DNA from: Herbiconiux sp. VKM Ac-1786
Lineage (GTDB): Bacteria; Actinomycetota; Actinomycetes; Actinomycetales; Microbacteriaceae
Direction: 5' to 3'
NCBI RefSeq assembly: GCF_015350805.1
Contig: NZ_JADKSG010000002.1
Coordinates: 1,178,001-1,242,000 of the forward strand
Length of the DNA: 64,000 bases
Shown: piece after piece, positions 33,209 to 41,338 of the stretch
Layout: every line of letters starts with the position of its first letter
Numbering within the stretch: position 1 is the first letter of the stretch
Translations under genes and position numbers: made by a program
The notes under the pieces: model-generated
Told to the model about the DNA's origin: nothing
Seen by the model: the letters and a program-made list of their open reading frames with translations, nothing else
Databases searched by the model: none

Positions 33209-34297
33209 GTGGGCGACGACGCCCTGCTCGACCTGCAGGAACGGCTGCGGCGCTTCCGCCCCGTGCCCCAGCTCGGCGGTCCCGCGTTCGCCGGGGCCGA
33301 GCTGGTGGTCGAGCCCGCGCTCCTCAGGCGGCTCGTCGAGCACTGGCGCGACCGCTTCGACTGGCGCACCCAGGAGTCGCGGCTCACCGCACTGCCGTGA
33401 CGGCAGACCGAGCGGGCGGCGGTTCCCGTGCGGGCGATCGTGGCCGAGGTGCCGGATGCTCCGGTCGTGCTCCTCCTGCACGGCTGGCCCGACTCCGTGC
33501 TGCGCTTCGAGCGGATCCTGCCGCTGCTCGACGACGTGACGGTCGTCGCGCCGGCGCTGCCCGGCTATCCGTTCGCGGCCGCCACGGATCCGGCCGGACT
33601 GCCGCCGACCGCGATGGCGGACGCCGTGGCCGCCGCGATGGCCGAGTTCGGCTTCGACCGCTACGTCGTCTCGGCCGGCGACGTCGGCTGCGACGTGACC
33701 GAGTCGCTGGCCGCCCGGCACCCGTCGGCCGTGTCGGCGCTCCACCTCACGGACGTGTCGCAGCGGCACTTCCTCGACTCCGGCCCCGGGCTGCTCGACG
33801 ACCTCGACGACGAGGAGCGCGCTTACGTGGAGCACGGACGCCGCTGGCAGGCGGCCGAGGGCGGCTACATGCACGAGCAGTCCACCCGCCCGTGGACGCT
33901 CGCCGCCGCCCTCGGCGACTCCCCCCCGCCGGGCTCGCCGCGTGGATCGTCGAGAAGCTCGTGCGCTGGACCGACTCCGACGGCCGCCTCGAGAACGCCT
34001 TCACCCTCGACGAGGCACTGACCTGGGTGAGCGCCTACTGGTTCTCGGGCGCGATCGGCACCTCGTTCGCGGCCTACGCGGCGGACGACCCGAAGGACTG
34101 GCCGCGCATCCAGGCCCCCACCGTGTTCACGGTCTTCCCGCACGACCTCGTGAACGCGCCGCGCTGCTTCGCCGACCGCTTCTTCGCGGTGGCCGACTGG
34201 CGGCCACTTCGCGCGCGGCGGCCACTTCGCGGCGTGGGAGCGCCCCGCCGACTATGCCTGGGGCGTCCGCCGCGCCCTGCAGCTCGCGCAAGGCTGA
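33209..34297 (+). pseudogene. Decayed epoxide hydrolase (alpha/beta-hydrolase with EHN domain)
   Basis: Fragments read in order as one epoxide hydrolase. The N-terminal EHN part is LDLQERLRRFRPVPQLGG; then come the oxyanion HGWPDSVLRF, the nucleophile region YVVSAGDVGCDVTESLAARH and the lid WIVEKLVRWTDSDG. The catalytic-His end is GHFAAWERPADYAWGVRR. There are three lesions: an in-frame TGA at 33398-33400, a shift in a seven-C run at 33921-33927 (two extra C compared with the expected frame), and a further shift near 34205 inside a duplicated GGCGGCCACTTCGCG. The N-terminus is also truncated. No intact product is possible, so this is a relic. Confidence 0.85.
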
Positions 34298-34368
34298 CCG
34301 GGGGCGGCTCCACGCACGCACCTCGGTCACCGGCCGCGTAGAGCGCCCGGCGGCCGGGATGCGTGCGC

Positions 34369-35370
34369 CTACCGCTCTCCGTCGCCGCGCAGCGCCAGCA
34401 GGGCGGCCTCGAGGCGGGCGATCGTGGCCGCCGCCTCCGCGCGGCCCTCCGCCAGGCCCTCGACGCGACCCTCGGCCCGACCTTCAGCGTGGCCTTCGGC
34501 CAGGCCCTCGGCGCGCCCGGCGGCGAAGCCCGCCAGGTGCCCCTCCGCGAGGCCCGCGGCGCGCCCCTCGGCGTGCCCCTCCGCGCGGCCCTCCGCGCGG
34601 CCTTCAGCGCGGCCTTCAGCGCGGCCCTCCGCGAGGGCCTCGTCGGTGCCGAGCCGGAACATGTCCGCCGGGCCCGTGCGCGAGAGTGCCCGCGCGGGCG
34701 TGTCGAGGGAGGCCGTCACGGCGTGGCCCGCTCCGCGCACGAGGGCCACGGGCATCCCGCTCGCCTTGCCTTTGACGAGGTCGCCGGCCGACGCCAGCTC
34801 GTCGGCCAGCGCGGCCTGCGTGACCGCGAGCTCGTGCCCGAAGGTGTCGCGCGAGCCGCGCAGGTCGTCGAGCACGTGCACTCCGGCCGCCCCGATGGCC
34901 TGGTCGATCTGGCCCTCGCGCCAGGCACGGCCGAGCGTGTCGGAGAGCACGACCCCGAGCTGCACGCCGAAGCGCGCCCGCAGCCCCGCGGCGAGCCCGC
35001 GCGCCGAGGCGTCGGGGTCGACGGGCAGCAGCAGCACGGTGCCCGTGGGCGTGTTGCTCGCATCCACCCCGGCGGCGGCCTGCACGATGCCCTGCCGGTT
35101 CTCGACGATGCGCGTCACCCCGCCCGGATGCGCCCGGCTCGCCACGACCCGCACCGTCTCGGCGGTGATCGCGTCCTCCCGGTCGTCGGCGGAGACGATG
35201 CGCCCCTCGGCCTTCGACACGATCTTCGACGTCACCACGAGGATGTCGCCGTCGGCCGGCACGAGCCCCGCCCCCTCCAGCGCGTCACCGATCAGCGCCA
35301 CCAGGTCGTCGCCCTCGGCGATCTCGGGCAGGCCGTCGAACGCGACCACCCGCAGCTCCCTCGTCGCCAC
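34369..35370 (-). CDS. cofE: Coenzyme F420-0:L-glutamate ligase (CofE; FbiB N-terminal domain) with EGRA-repeat tail
   Basis: CofE adds gamma-linked glutamates to F420-0. Residues 1-243 are the ligase: [96 protein letters not shown]-like text and [11 protein letters not shown]. The FMN nitroreductase domain that completes mycobacterial FbiB is absent. Instead about 90 residues follow, with about 16 tetrapeptide units of the form E-G-R-A, then a short helix [16 protein letters not shown]. The GTG at 35370 has GAGG 8 bases upstream; another GTG at 35376 overlaps the stop of the upstream LLM gene. It is co-transcribed with coaD and the LLM gene. Confidence 0.9.
   Translation of the reverse strand: MATRELRVVAFDGLPEIAEGDDLVALIGDALEGAGLVPADGDILVVTSKIVSKAEGRIVSADDREDAITAETVRVVASRAHPGGVTRIVENRQGIVQAAAGVDASNTPTGTVLLLPVDPDASARGLAAGLRARFGVQLGVVLSDTLGRAWREGQIDQAIGAAGVHVLDDLRGSRDTFGHELAVTQAALADELASAGDLVKGKASGMPVALVRGAGHAVTASLDTPARALSRTGPADMFRLGTDEALAEGRAEGRAEGRAEGRAEGHAEGRAAGLAEGHLAGFAAGRAEGLAEGHAEGRAEGRVEGLAEGRAEAAATIARLEAALLALRGDGER
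34372..34641 (-). repeat. 12-base-period repeat encoding the EGRA tail of CofE
   Basis: About 270 bases are built from imperfect 12-base units encoding E-G-(R/H/L)-A, around sixteen copies. Silent differences between units show that it is not a very recent expansion throughout, though the 5' copies around 34580-34620 are nearly identical and may still slip. Confidence 0.8.
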
Positions 35371-35372
35371 GG

Positions 35373-36416
35373 TCACCGCCTCAGCTTCGGCAGCACGTCG
35401 CGGGCGAAGACGTCGATCCACTCGCGCTGGTTGCGCCCCACGTTGTGGAGGTAGATGCGGTCGAAGCCGAGATCGGCGTAGCGCTGCAGGTGCGCGAGGT
35501 GCGTATCGGGATCGGCGGAGACGATCATCCGGCCCTCGAAATCGGCGGGCCGCACCATCTTCGCGATCTGCTCGAACTCGAACGGCGAGCGGATGTCGGC
35601 CTTCGGGAACCGCATGCCCCCGTTCGGCCACTCGGTCAGCGCGTTCGCCATTGCCTCCTCGTCGGTCTCGGCCCATGACAGGTGCAGCTGCAGGATGCGC
35701 GGCATCCGCGACGGGTCCTTGCCGGCCTCGCGGGCACCCTCGTCGAACCGCGCGAACAGGCCCGCGATCTTCTCCAGCGGCGCACCGACGGTGATCAGGC
35801 CGTCGGCGGTGCGGCCGGCGCGCTTCGCGGTGACCGGACCGGCGGTCGCGACGTAGATCGGCGGAGGGGTGGGCGGCATGGTCCAGAGCCGGGTCGACTC
35901 GAGCTTGAAGAAGGTGCCGGAGTGCTTGACGTCGCGGCCGGCCACCGAGGCGGTGAAGAGCTTGGAGATGACGTCGATCGCCTCGAACATGCGGTTGATG
36001 CGCTCCGGCGCCTCGGGCCAGTAGCCGCCGACGACGTGCTCGTCGAGGGCCTCGCCGGCGCCGATGCCGAGCCAGTGCCGGCCGGGGTACATCGCCTCGA
36101 GGGTGGCGGAGGCCTGTGCGACGACCGCCGGGTGGTAGCGGTAGCTGGGCGCGGTGACCCCGGGTCCGATGTCGCCGCGGGTGCGTTCGCCGAGCGCCGC
36201 GAGCACGTTCCAGACGAACGACGACTGGCCCTGACGGGGCACGTAGGGCTGGAAGTGGTCGGCCGCCATCGTGCCCTGGAAGCCGCGGCTCTCGGCGTGG
36301 GCGGCGTAGTCGATCGCGTCGCGCGGGTGGAACTGCTCGAGCTCGGCGGCGTACCCGACGGGCACCACACCGACGGGCACGACACCGGCCGGCGGCGCCC
36401 CGGGGCTCGGCACCAT
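35373..36416 (-). CDS. LLM-class F420-dependent oxidoreductase (FGD-like, G6PDH-type family)
   Basis: This 347-residue protein resembles F420-dependent glucose-6-phosphate dehydrogenase relatives (TIGR03557 type). It has [20 protein letters not shown] with the active-site His, [20 protein letters not shown] with the conserved Glu, and [20 protein letters not shown]. The tail is [20 protein letters not shown]. In mycobacterial Fgd the HFQP motif is followed by an active-site Trp; here it is Tyr, so the substrate may differ from glucose 6-phosphate. The start ATG overlaps the coaD stop by one base (TGATG) and cofE follows with a 2-base gap or 4-base overlap, tying it to F420 metabolism. Confidence 0.9.
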   Translation of the reverse strand: MVPSPGAPPAGVVPVGVVPVGYAAELEQFHPRDAIDYAAHAESRGFQGTMAADHFQPYVPRQGQSSFVWNVLAALGERTRGDIGPGVTAPSYRYHPAVVAQASATLEAMYPGRHWLGIGAGEALDEHVVGGYWPEAPERINRMFEAIDVISKLFTASVAGRDVKHSGTFFKLESTRLWTMPPTPPPIYVATAGPVTAKRAGRTADGLITVGAPLEKIAGLFARFDEGAREAGKDPSRMPRILQLHLSWAETDEEAMANALTEWPNGGMRFPKADIRSPFEFEQIAKMVRPADFEGRMIVSADPDTHLAHLQRYADLGFDRIYLHNVGRNQREWIDVFARDVLPKLRR

Positions 36417-36907
36417 CAGTCGGCGGTGCGCTCGAGGAACCGCGCCACCACGGCCGGCACGTACGGCGCCACGTCCCCACCGAGCGCCGACACCTGCCGC
36501 ACCAGCGAGCTCGACACGTGCGCGTGCGCCGGATCGGGCAGCAGGAAGATCGTCTCGACCCCCGCCAGGTCGCGGTTCACGATCGCCATCGGCGTCTCGT
36601 AGGCCACGTCGACCTGCGAGCGGATGCCCTTCACGATCGCCGTCGCCCCCACGTCGGTGCAGTAGTCGACGAGCAGCCCCATCGCCCACGAGGTCACGAC
36701 CACGTTCGCGCCGACCAGTCCGCGCTCCTCGAGCGACTTCTCGATCAGCGACACCCGGTGCGCGATGGGGATCAGCGCCTGCTTGTCGGGGTTGTGCACC
36801 ACCACCACGTGCACCTGGTCGAAGATCGACGCGGCACGCTCGATCACGTCGACATGCCCCAGCGTGATGGGGTCGAACGAACCGGGGACCACCGCGACAC
36901 TGCTCAT
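36416..36907 (-). CDS. coaD: Phosphopantetheine adenylyltransferase
   Basis: CoaD catalyses the fourth step of coenzyme A synthesis. The 163-residue protein has the nucleotidyl-transferase motif [18 protein letters not shown] (T/HxGH), [17 protein letters not shown], and the C-terminal [17 protein letters not shown]. The ATG for MSSVAVVP was chosen; TAGCCT lies 7 bases upstream, suggesting a leaderless message. It heads an operon with the FGD-like LLM gene and cofE. In most actinobacteria DUF177-rpmF-rnc-mutM follows coaD directly; here a stretch of about 31 kb intervenes. Confidence 0.97.
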   Translation of the reverse strand: MSSVAVVPGSFDPITLGHVDVIERAASIFDQVHVVVVHNPDKQALIPIAHRVSLIEKSLEERGLVGANVVVTSWAMGLLVDYCTDVGATAIVKGIRSQVDVAYETPMAIVNRDLAGVETIFLLPDPAHAHVSSSLVRQVSALGGDVAPYVPAVVARFLERTAD

Positions 36908-36914
36908 GCCGTCC

Positions 36915-36920
36915 AGGCTA
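36915..36920 (-). promoter_or_regulatory. -10 hexamer of coaD
   Basis: TAGCCT on the minus strand lies seven bases before the coaD ATG, the leaderless spacing seen at several genes in the window. Confidence 0.45.
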
Positions 36921-37048
36921 TCAAGCACGCATTTCGGCTTCGTTTCGCGCGCGGCGTCAGGCGCGGGCCTGGGCGGCTTCGGGGGGGGCGGGCAGACGGA
37001 TGCGCGGCGGCGGCATCCCGAGGCCGCCGCCGCGCATCCGCTGATCTG

Positions 37049-37792
37049 TCAGACCTGCACGGCCCGGTGCGTCTCAGGCGCAGCGACCGACGACCCGACC
37101 GACGCGGACGGGGCCGAAGCGCGCGACGCCGTCGCCGCCACGAACCGCTCGCACAGCGCGATCGACTCGGCGAGCATCGCGTACAGCCGGTCGTCGGGCC
37201 GCGGCACACAGGCCGAACGCACCCCGTCGACCGCCATGGCGATGGTCGTGTGGGTCTGCCGCTCGGTGATCTCGGCGTGCCCCCAGCGCTGGTTGCGCTC
37301 GAGGAACCGCCGCGCCCAGCGCTCGGCCTCGGGCGCCGACGCCAGCGCCTCGGCGAAGGGGCCGTCGACCTCGACGGGGCCGGGGCTCAGGCGGTGCAGC
37401 GCGTCCTGGCAGACCAGGCCGCCGACGGCGAGCGCGTGCTGGCGATCCAGCGGCGCGTCGGGCAGGGCGGCGGTGACCGCCGTGATCGCGAGCACCAGCT
37501 CGAGTCGCGGGTCGTCGCTCGTCAGCCCGATCACCGAGGGGATGAGCCTCGCCAGCCGCCCCCGCCCCTCGTTCGAGCTCATGTCGTTGACGGCGCGCGC
37601 CATCTGCGCGAGCCCCGGATGCGTGCAGGCCGGATGATCGCTCCACTTCTCGCCCGCGAGGAACGACGCGAACTCCATGAAGCAGGCCCCCGAGCGGGGC
37701 GATCGATGCTTGCCGGCTGAGAGCACGGGCATGATGTCGGGGCGCAGCTGGGCGCCTCGGCCGGTGTGTCGGAACGACTTCGTGATGTGCAT
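37049..37792 (-). CDS. Conserved actinobacterial protein of unknown function
   Basis: This 247-residue soluble protein has a cysteine-containing N-terminal motif, GACFMEFASFLAGEKWSDHP followed by ACTHPGLAQMARAVND, that recurs in hypothetical proteins of many actinobacteria. The middle is mostly helical with LGVLAITAVTAA-like hydrophobic patches but no membrane helix. The C-terminal 40 residues are Ala/Ser-rich. The ATG for MHITKSFRHTG is preferred because GAGGTGG lies just upstream; a longer frame to 37822 is possible. It stands alone between coaD and recG. No function can be assigned. Confidence 0.75.
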   Translation of the reverse strand: MHITKSFRHTGRGAQLRPDIMPVLSAGKHRSPRSGACFMEFASFLAGEKWSDHPACTHPGLAQMARAVNDMSSNEGRGRLARLIPSVIGLTSDDPRLELVLAITAVTAALPDAPLDRQHALAVGGLVCQDALHRLSPGPVEVDGPFAEALASAPEAERWARRFLERNQRWGHAEITERQTHTTIAMAVDGVRSACVPRPDDRLYAMLAESIALCERFVAATASRASAPSASVGSSVAAPETHRAVQV

Positions 37793-37925
37793 GGGCCACC
37801 TCGTCTCCAGTGGCTTCCACAATGCGCCTGCGCCCGCGATTTATCAATGGGCTTGCGGATGCTCGTCGCGCCGTTTTGCCGCCGCGTCGCCGCGCGCCGC
37901 CTTGTCGCGCGGCGTCGCCCGGGCC

Positions 37926-40613
37926 TCAGTTCTTGGCGAGGAACTCCCGCTCGCTCTCGCGCAGCCGCCGCTCGAGCGCGCCCCGGATCGCCGGATGCGC
38001 GGCGAGCTGCGGATCGGCGTCGACGATCTCGAAGGCGACGGCCCGTGCATCCTGGATCACGTCGGCGTCCTTCACCACGCGCAGCAGCCGGAGGGACGAC
38101 CGCCCACCCGACTGGATGCTGCCGAGCACGTCGCCCTCGCGTCGCAGCTCGAGGTCGATCTCGGCGAGCTCGAAGCCGTCGAGCGTGGACGCGACGGCGT
38201 CGACCCGCTCGCGGGCGAGCGACTCGGCCTCGGCGGTGGTGACGAGCAGGCACAGGCCGGGCACGCCGCCCCGGCCGACGCGGCCGCGGAGCTGGTGCAG
38301 CTGGCTGACCCCGAAGCGATCGGCGTCGAGCACGACCATCGTGGAGGCGTTGGGCACGTCGACGCCGACCTCGATGACGGTCGTCGCGACGAGCACGTCG
38401 ATCTCCTTCGCGGCGAAGGCGCGCATGATGGCGTCCTTCTCCTCGCTCGGCATGCGGCCGTGCAGCGACTCGATGCGGTAGCCGGCGAGCGCGGGCAGGG
38501 CTCGGAGGTGGGCGAGCGTCTCGACGACGGTGGACTTGGGTGGGCGCGGCGCCTCGCCGGCGCCCTGTGCGGTGGAGGTCTTGGCGGTTGCGGCTTTCGG
38601 GGTGGCGGCGGCCTTCGCGGTGGCAGCTTTCGCAGTGGCGGCGGTCTTGGTGGCGGCAGCAGCCGTCTTCGCGGCGGCGGCGGTCTTGGTGGCGGCGGCA
38701 GCCGTCTTCGCGGTGGTGGTCGTCGCGGATGCAGCTGCGCCCGTGGCGCCAGACCCCGCCCGACCAGCCGGCCCCGACGCCGCGGCCGCGGCCGCCCGCG
38801 CGGCCCGGCGGGCCCGCGCCTCCGCCAGGTCGTCCCGCACCCCGTCGAGCTCGCCACCCCGATCGCCGCCCCGATCGCCGCCGCGGTCGTCGTCGTTCTC
38901 GGGCGCGTCGGCCGGCTCCACCGGGTCGGCCGGGTCGATCGCCGGGCAGACGACGAACGCCTGCCGCCCCTGAGCGAGCTCCTCGGCGACCCGCGCCCAG
39001 ATGCGTCCCGCCCAGCCCGGCTTCTCGGCGAGCGGCACGCTGAAGCTCTCGATGCCCTTGCGCCCGGCCGGCAGCTCGGTGATCGTCGAGACGTCGAGGT
39101 CGCCGAACACCGTCATCGCGACCGTGCGCGGGATCGGCGTCGCGGTCATCACCAGCACGTGCGGCGGAGTCGCGCCCTTCTGGCGCAGGGTGTCGCGCTG
39201 CTCGACCCCGAAGCGGTGCTGCTCGTCGACGACCACGAGACCGAGGTCGTAGAACTGCACGACGTCGCTCAGCAGCGCGTGCGTTCCGACGACGAGCTTG
39301 GCCTGCCCCGAGACCATGCGCAGCAGCGCCTTCTTGCGCTCGGCGGTGCTGAGCTGCCCGGTGTGCAGCGTGGGCACGAGCTCGGCCGCGAGGTCGGGGC
39401 CGAGCACCTTCACGATCGAGCGCAGATGCTGAGCGGCGAGCACCTCGGTGGGCGCCAGCATCGCCGACTGCCCGCCCGAGTCGGCGACGGCGAGCATCGC
39501 CCGCACCGCCACGAGCGTCTTGCCCGAACCGACCTCGCCCTGCAGCAGCCGCATCATCGGGATGTCGCCGCCCAGGTCGCGGGCGATCTCCGAGCCGACG
39601 AGCTGCTGGTCGGCGGTCAGCCGGAACGGCAGCGCCGCGTCGAAGCGCTCGAGGTACCCCCCGGGCTTCGGCCGGCGTGCCGCGGTCTTCTGCGCGTGCG
39701 CGGCCCGGCGCTGGCTGACGAGCGCCGTCTGCAGCACGAACGCCTCGTGGAAGCGCAGGGTCTCGCGCGCCCGCATGTAGTCGGCGTCCTTCTGGGGCCG
39801 GTGCATCAGCTCGTAGGCCCGCTGGGCTGTGAGCAGCCGGCGCTCCTCGCGCACGTGGTCGGGCACCGGGTCGGCGATCTGGCCCTTCACGGCGTCGAGC
39901 ACGATGGCCACCGAGTTGGCGATCTGCCAGCTGGCGACGGATGCGGTGGCCGGGTAGATCGGGATCGGCATCTCCGCCCAGCGCTTGGCCTCGGCGTCGT
40001 CGAGCGCGCTCGGGTCGGCGAGCCCGTCCCCCAGCGCGTCGAGCGCGTCGGCGCCCAGCCCCCGCGCGTCGCCGAACAACTCGTAGTTCGGATGCGCGAG
40101 CTGCAGCGCCCCCCGGTAGTCCGACACCTTCCCGGCGAAGATGCCCCGCACCCCCGGGCGCAGCTCGCGGGCCCGCCAGGACTGGTTGAAGAAGGTGAGC
40201 GAGATGAAGCCCTGCCCGTCGCTGATCGACACCTCGAGCAGGCTGCCCCGCCGCGCCCGCATCGGCCGCTCCCGCACGTCGCGCACCTCGGCGACGATCG
40301 TGACGTTCTCGTCCAGCGGGAGCTTGTCGATGGCGGTCAGCTCGCCGCGCTTGGCGTAGCGCCGCGGGTAGTGGCTGAGCAGGTCTCCGACGGTGCGGAT
40401 GCCGAACGCCTTCTCGAACGCGCTCGCCGTGCGCCCGCCCAGCACCCCCGATAGCTTCGCGTCGAGCGCATCCGCCCCCGGCGGCACAGCCACCGGCGCC
40501 ACCGTCGTCTCGGGCGAGCCCGCCCCGCCACGCGCATCCGCCCCCGCCCCGCCAGGCGCGCCCGGACCGCCGGGCGCGCTCGGCCCACGCGTGCCGGAGG
40601 TGCTGCCGCTCAT
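37926..40613 (-). CDS. recG: ATP-dependent DNA helicase RecG with large Ala/Lys/Thr-rich insert
   Basis: RecG remodels stalled forks and branched DNA. The core is intact: wedge/OB region SISDGQGFISLTFFNQSWRA, Walker A LLQGEVGSGKT, DEQHRFGVEQR (the RecG form of the DExH motif), VMTATPIPRT, the TRG-proximal IESLHGRMPSEEKDAIMRAF, ATTVIEVGVDVPNAS and QLRGRVGRG. At 895 residues it is about 150 longer than usual. Residues about 560-694 are an insert between the two helicase lobes: an Asp/Gly/Arg part, an Ala/Arg part, then repeats of A-A-A-T-K-T. The N-terminus also has a Gly/Pro/Ala extension of about 40 residues. The insert is in frame without stops. Confidence 0.93.
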   Translation of the reverse strand: MSGSTSGTRGPSAPGGPGAPGGAGADARGGAGSPETTVAPVAVPPGADALDAKLSGVLGGRTASAFEKAFGIRTVGDLLSHYPRRYAKRGELTAIDKLPLDENVTIVAEVRDVRERPMRARRGSLLEVSISDGQGFISLTFFNQSWRARELRPGVRGIFAGKVSDYRGALQLAHPNYELFGDARGLGADALDALGDGLADPSALDDAEAKRWAEMPIPIYPATASVASWQIANSVAIVLDAVKGQIADPVPDHVREERRLLTAQRAYELMHRPQKDADYMRARETLRFHEAFVLQTALVSQRRAAHAQKTAARRPKPGGYLERFDAALPFRLTADQQLVGSEIARDLGGDIPMMRLLQGEVGSGKTLVAVRAMLAVADSGGQSAMLAPTEVLAAQHLRSIVKVLGPDLAAELVPTLHTGQLSTAERKKALLRMVSGQAKLVVGTHALLSDVVQFYDLGLVVVDEQHRFGVEQRDTLRQKGATPPHVLVMTATPIPRTVAMTVFGDLDVSTITELPAGRKGIESFSVPLAEKPGWAGRIWARVAEELAQGRQAFVVCPAIDPADPVEPADAPENDDDRGGDRGGDRGGELDGVRDDLAEARARRAARAAAAAASGPAGRAGSGATGAAASATTTTAKTAAAATKTAAAAKTAAAATKTAATAKAATAKAAATPKAATAKTSTAQGAGEAPRPPKSTVVETLAHLRALPALAGYRIESLHGRMPSEEKDAIMRAFAAKEIDVLVATTVIEVGVDVPNASTMVVLDADRFGVSQLHQLRGRVGRGGVPGLCLLVTTAEAESLARERVDAVASTLDGFELAEIDLELRREGDVLGSIQSGGRSSLRLLRVVKDADVIQDARAVAFEIVDADPQLAAHPAIRGALERRLRESEREFLAKN
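38540..38735 (-). repeat. GCGGCGGTCTTGGT-type repeats encoding an Ala/Lys/Thr-rich RecG insert
   Basis: Imperfect repeats of 15-30 bases encode K-T-A-A-A and A-T-K-T units, with two nearly identical long units around 38640-38710. The composition resembles histone H1-like and HBHA-like DNA- or polyanion-binding tails. Confidence 0.75.
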
Positions 40614-40650
40614 GCCAGAAGTCTAGGCGGCACGCCCGACACCGCCGCGA

Positions 40651-40656
40651 TAGGGT
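40651..40656 (+). promoter_or_regulatory. -10 hexamer of rsmD
   Basis: TAGGGT lies seven bases before the GTG at 40664, supporting that start and a leaderless message. Confidence 0.5.
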
Positions 40657-40663
40657 GCAGGGC

Positions 40664-41242
40664 GTGACGCGCATCATCGCCGGATTCGCCGGCTCCCTCA
40701 CCCTCGCCGTGCCCCGCTCGGGCACCCGCCCCACGAGCGACCGGGTGCGCGAGGCCATCTTCTCGGCCCTCGAGGCGCGCGGGGGGCTCGACGGCCTCAC
40801 CGTGCTCGACCTCTACGCCGGCTCGGGCGCCCTCGCGCTCGAGGCCGTCAGCCGCGGGGCCGCCACGGCGCTCCTGGTCGAGAAGAACGCCGCGGCCGCC
40901 GCGATCGCGAAGAAGAACGCGGCCCGGGTGATCGCGGCCGCGGCTCCGGATGCCCGTCCCCGCGTCGAGGTCGTCACGCAGGCGGTGCTCCCCCGGCTGA
41001 GGGCGTCCGCCGCCGTGGCGGGCGCGGGCTACGACGTGGTGTTCCTCGACCCGCCCTACGATCTCACCGACGCGGAGCTCACCGAGACCCTCGCCGCGCT
41101 CGTGCCGCTCCTCGCGCCCGACGCCACGGTGCTCGTGGAGCGCAGCACCCGCTCCCCCGAGCCGGCCTGGCCCGCGGGCCTCGCCCTCGACCGCACCCGC
41201 GCCTACGGCGAGACCGCCCTCTGGTGGGCCACCCCCGCCTGA
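40664..41242 (+). CDS. rsmD: 16S rRNA (guanine(966)-N(2))-methyltransferase RsmD
   Basis: RsmD methylates G966 of 16S rRNA. The 192-residue protein begins VTRIIAGFAGSLTLAVPRSG, as in the family, followed by TRPTSDRVREAIFSALEARG, the SAM-binding LDLYAGSGALALEAVSRGA and the catalytic VVFLDPPYDL (N/DPPY). The GTG at 40664 matches homologues and sits 7 bases after a TAGGGT -10 hexamer; a GTG three codons upstream is the alternative. The gene is divergent from recG, while in many relatives both point the same way, and it converges on thiL across a large inverted repeat. Confidence 0.95.
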   Translation: MTRIIAGFAGSLTLAVPRSGTRPTSDRVREAIFSALEARGGLDGLTVLDLYAGSGALALEAVSRGAATALLVEKNAAAAAIAKKNAARVIAAAAPDARPRVEVVTQAVLPRLRASAAVAGAGYDVVFLDPPYDLTDAELTETLAALVPLLAPDATVLVERSTRSPEPAWPAGLALDRTRAYGETALWWATPA

Positions 41243-41338
41243 CCCTTCCGACCGACGTCGGTACGGGAGGAGAATCAGCCCCATAGGCGCCTATACGGGC
41301 CATCGGCGCGATTCTCCTCCCGTACCGACGTGAGGGTC
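41241..41338. repeat. 98-base nested inverted repeat between convergent rsmD and thiL
   Basis: Perfect 22-base arms lie at 41255-41276 (ACGTCGGTACGGGAGGAGAA then TC) and 41310-41331. Outer six-base arms GACCCT and AGGGTC lie at 41241 and 41333. The loop contains a further perfect palindrome, ATAGGCGCCTAT (41283-41294). The left outer arm overlaps the rsmD stop and the right outer arm touches the thiL stop. It may act as a bidirectional terminator, but the arm length and nesting look more like a palindromic repetitive element. No second copy was found in the window. Confidence 0.85.

Noticed and set aside
16499-34297. Prophage or integrative element
   Set aside because: Despite accessory content, no integrase, transposase, recombinase, terminase or structural phage gene and no tRNA-type attachment repeat was seen.
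33397-34341. A 314-codon plus-strand frame as the real gene in the epoxide hydrolase region
   Set aside because: Only part of it (33935-34200) carries hydrolase motifs; the rest is Arg-rich shadow, so it is one piece of the broken gene.
34372-34641. CRISPR-like periodic repeat
   Set aside because: The period is 12 bases, in frame with CofE, and encodes E-G-R-A units.
38540-38735. CRISPR array or minisatellite independent of coding sequence
   Set aside because: The repeats vary in length, have no unique spacers and keep the RecG reading frame, so this is a coding low-complexity insert.
37579-40800. A 1073-codon minus-strand frame overlapping recG
   Set aside because: It is the Arg/Ala-rich frame next to the true RecG frame; all helicase motifs are in the other frame.
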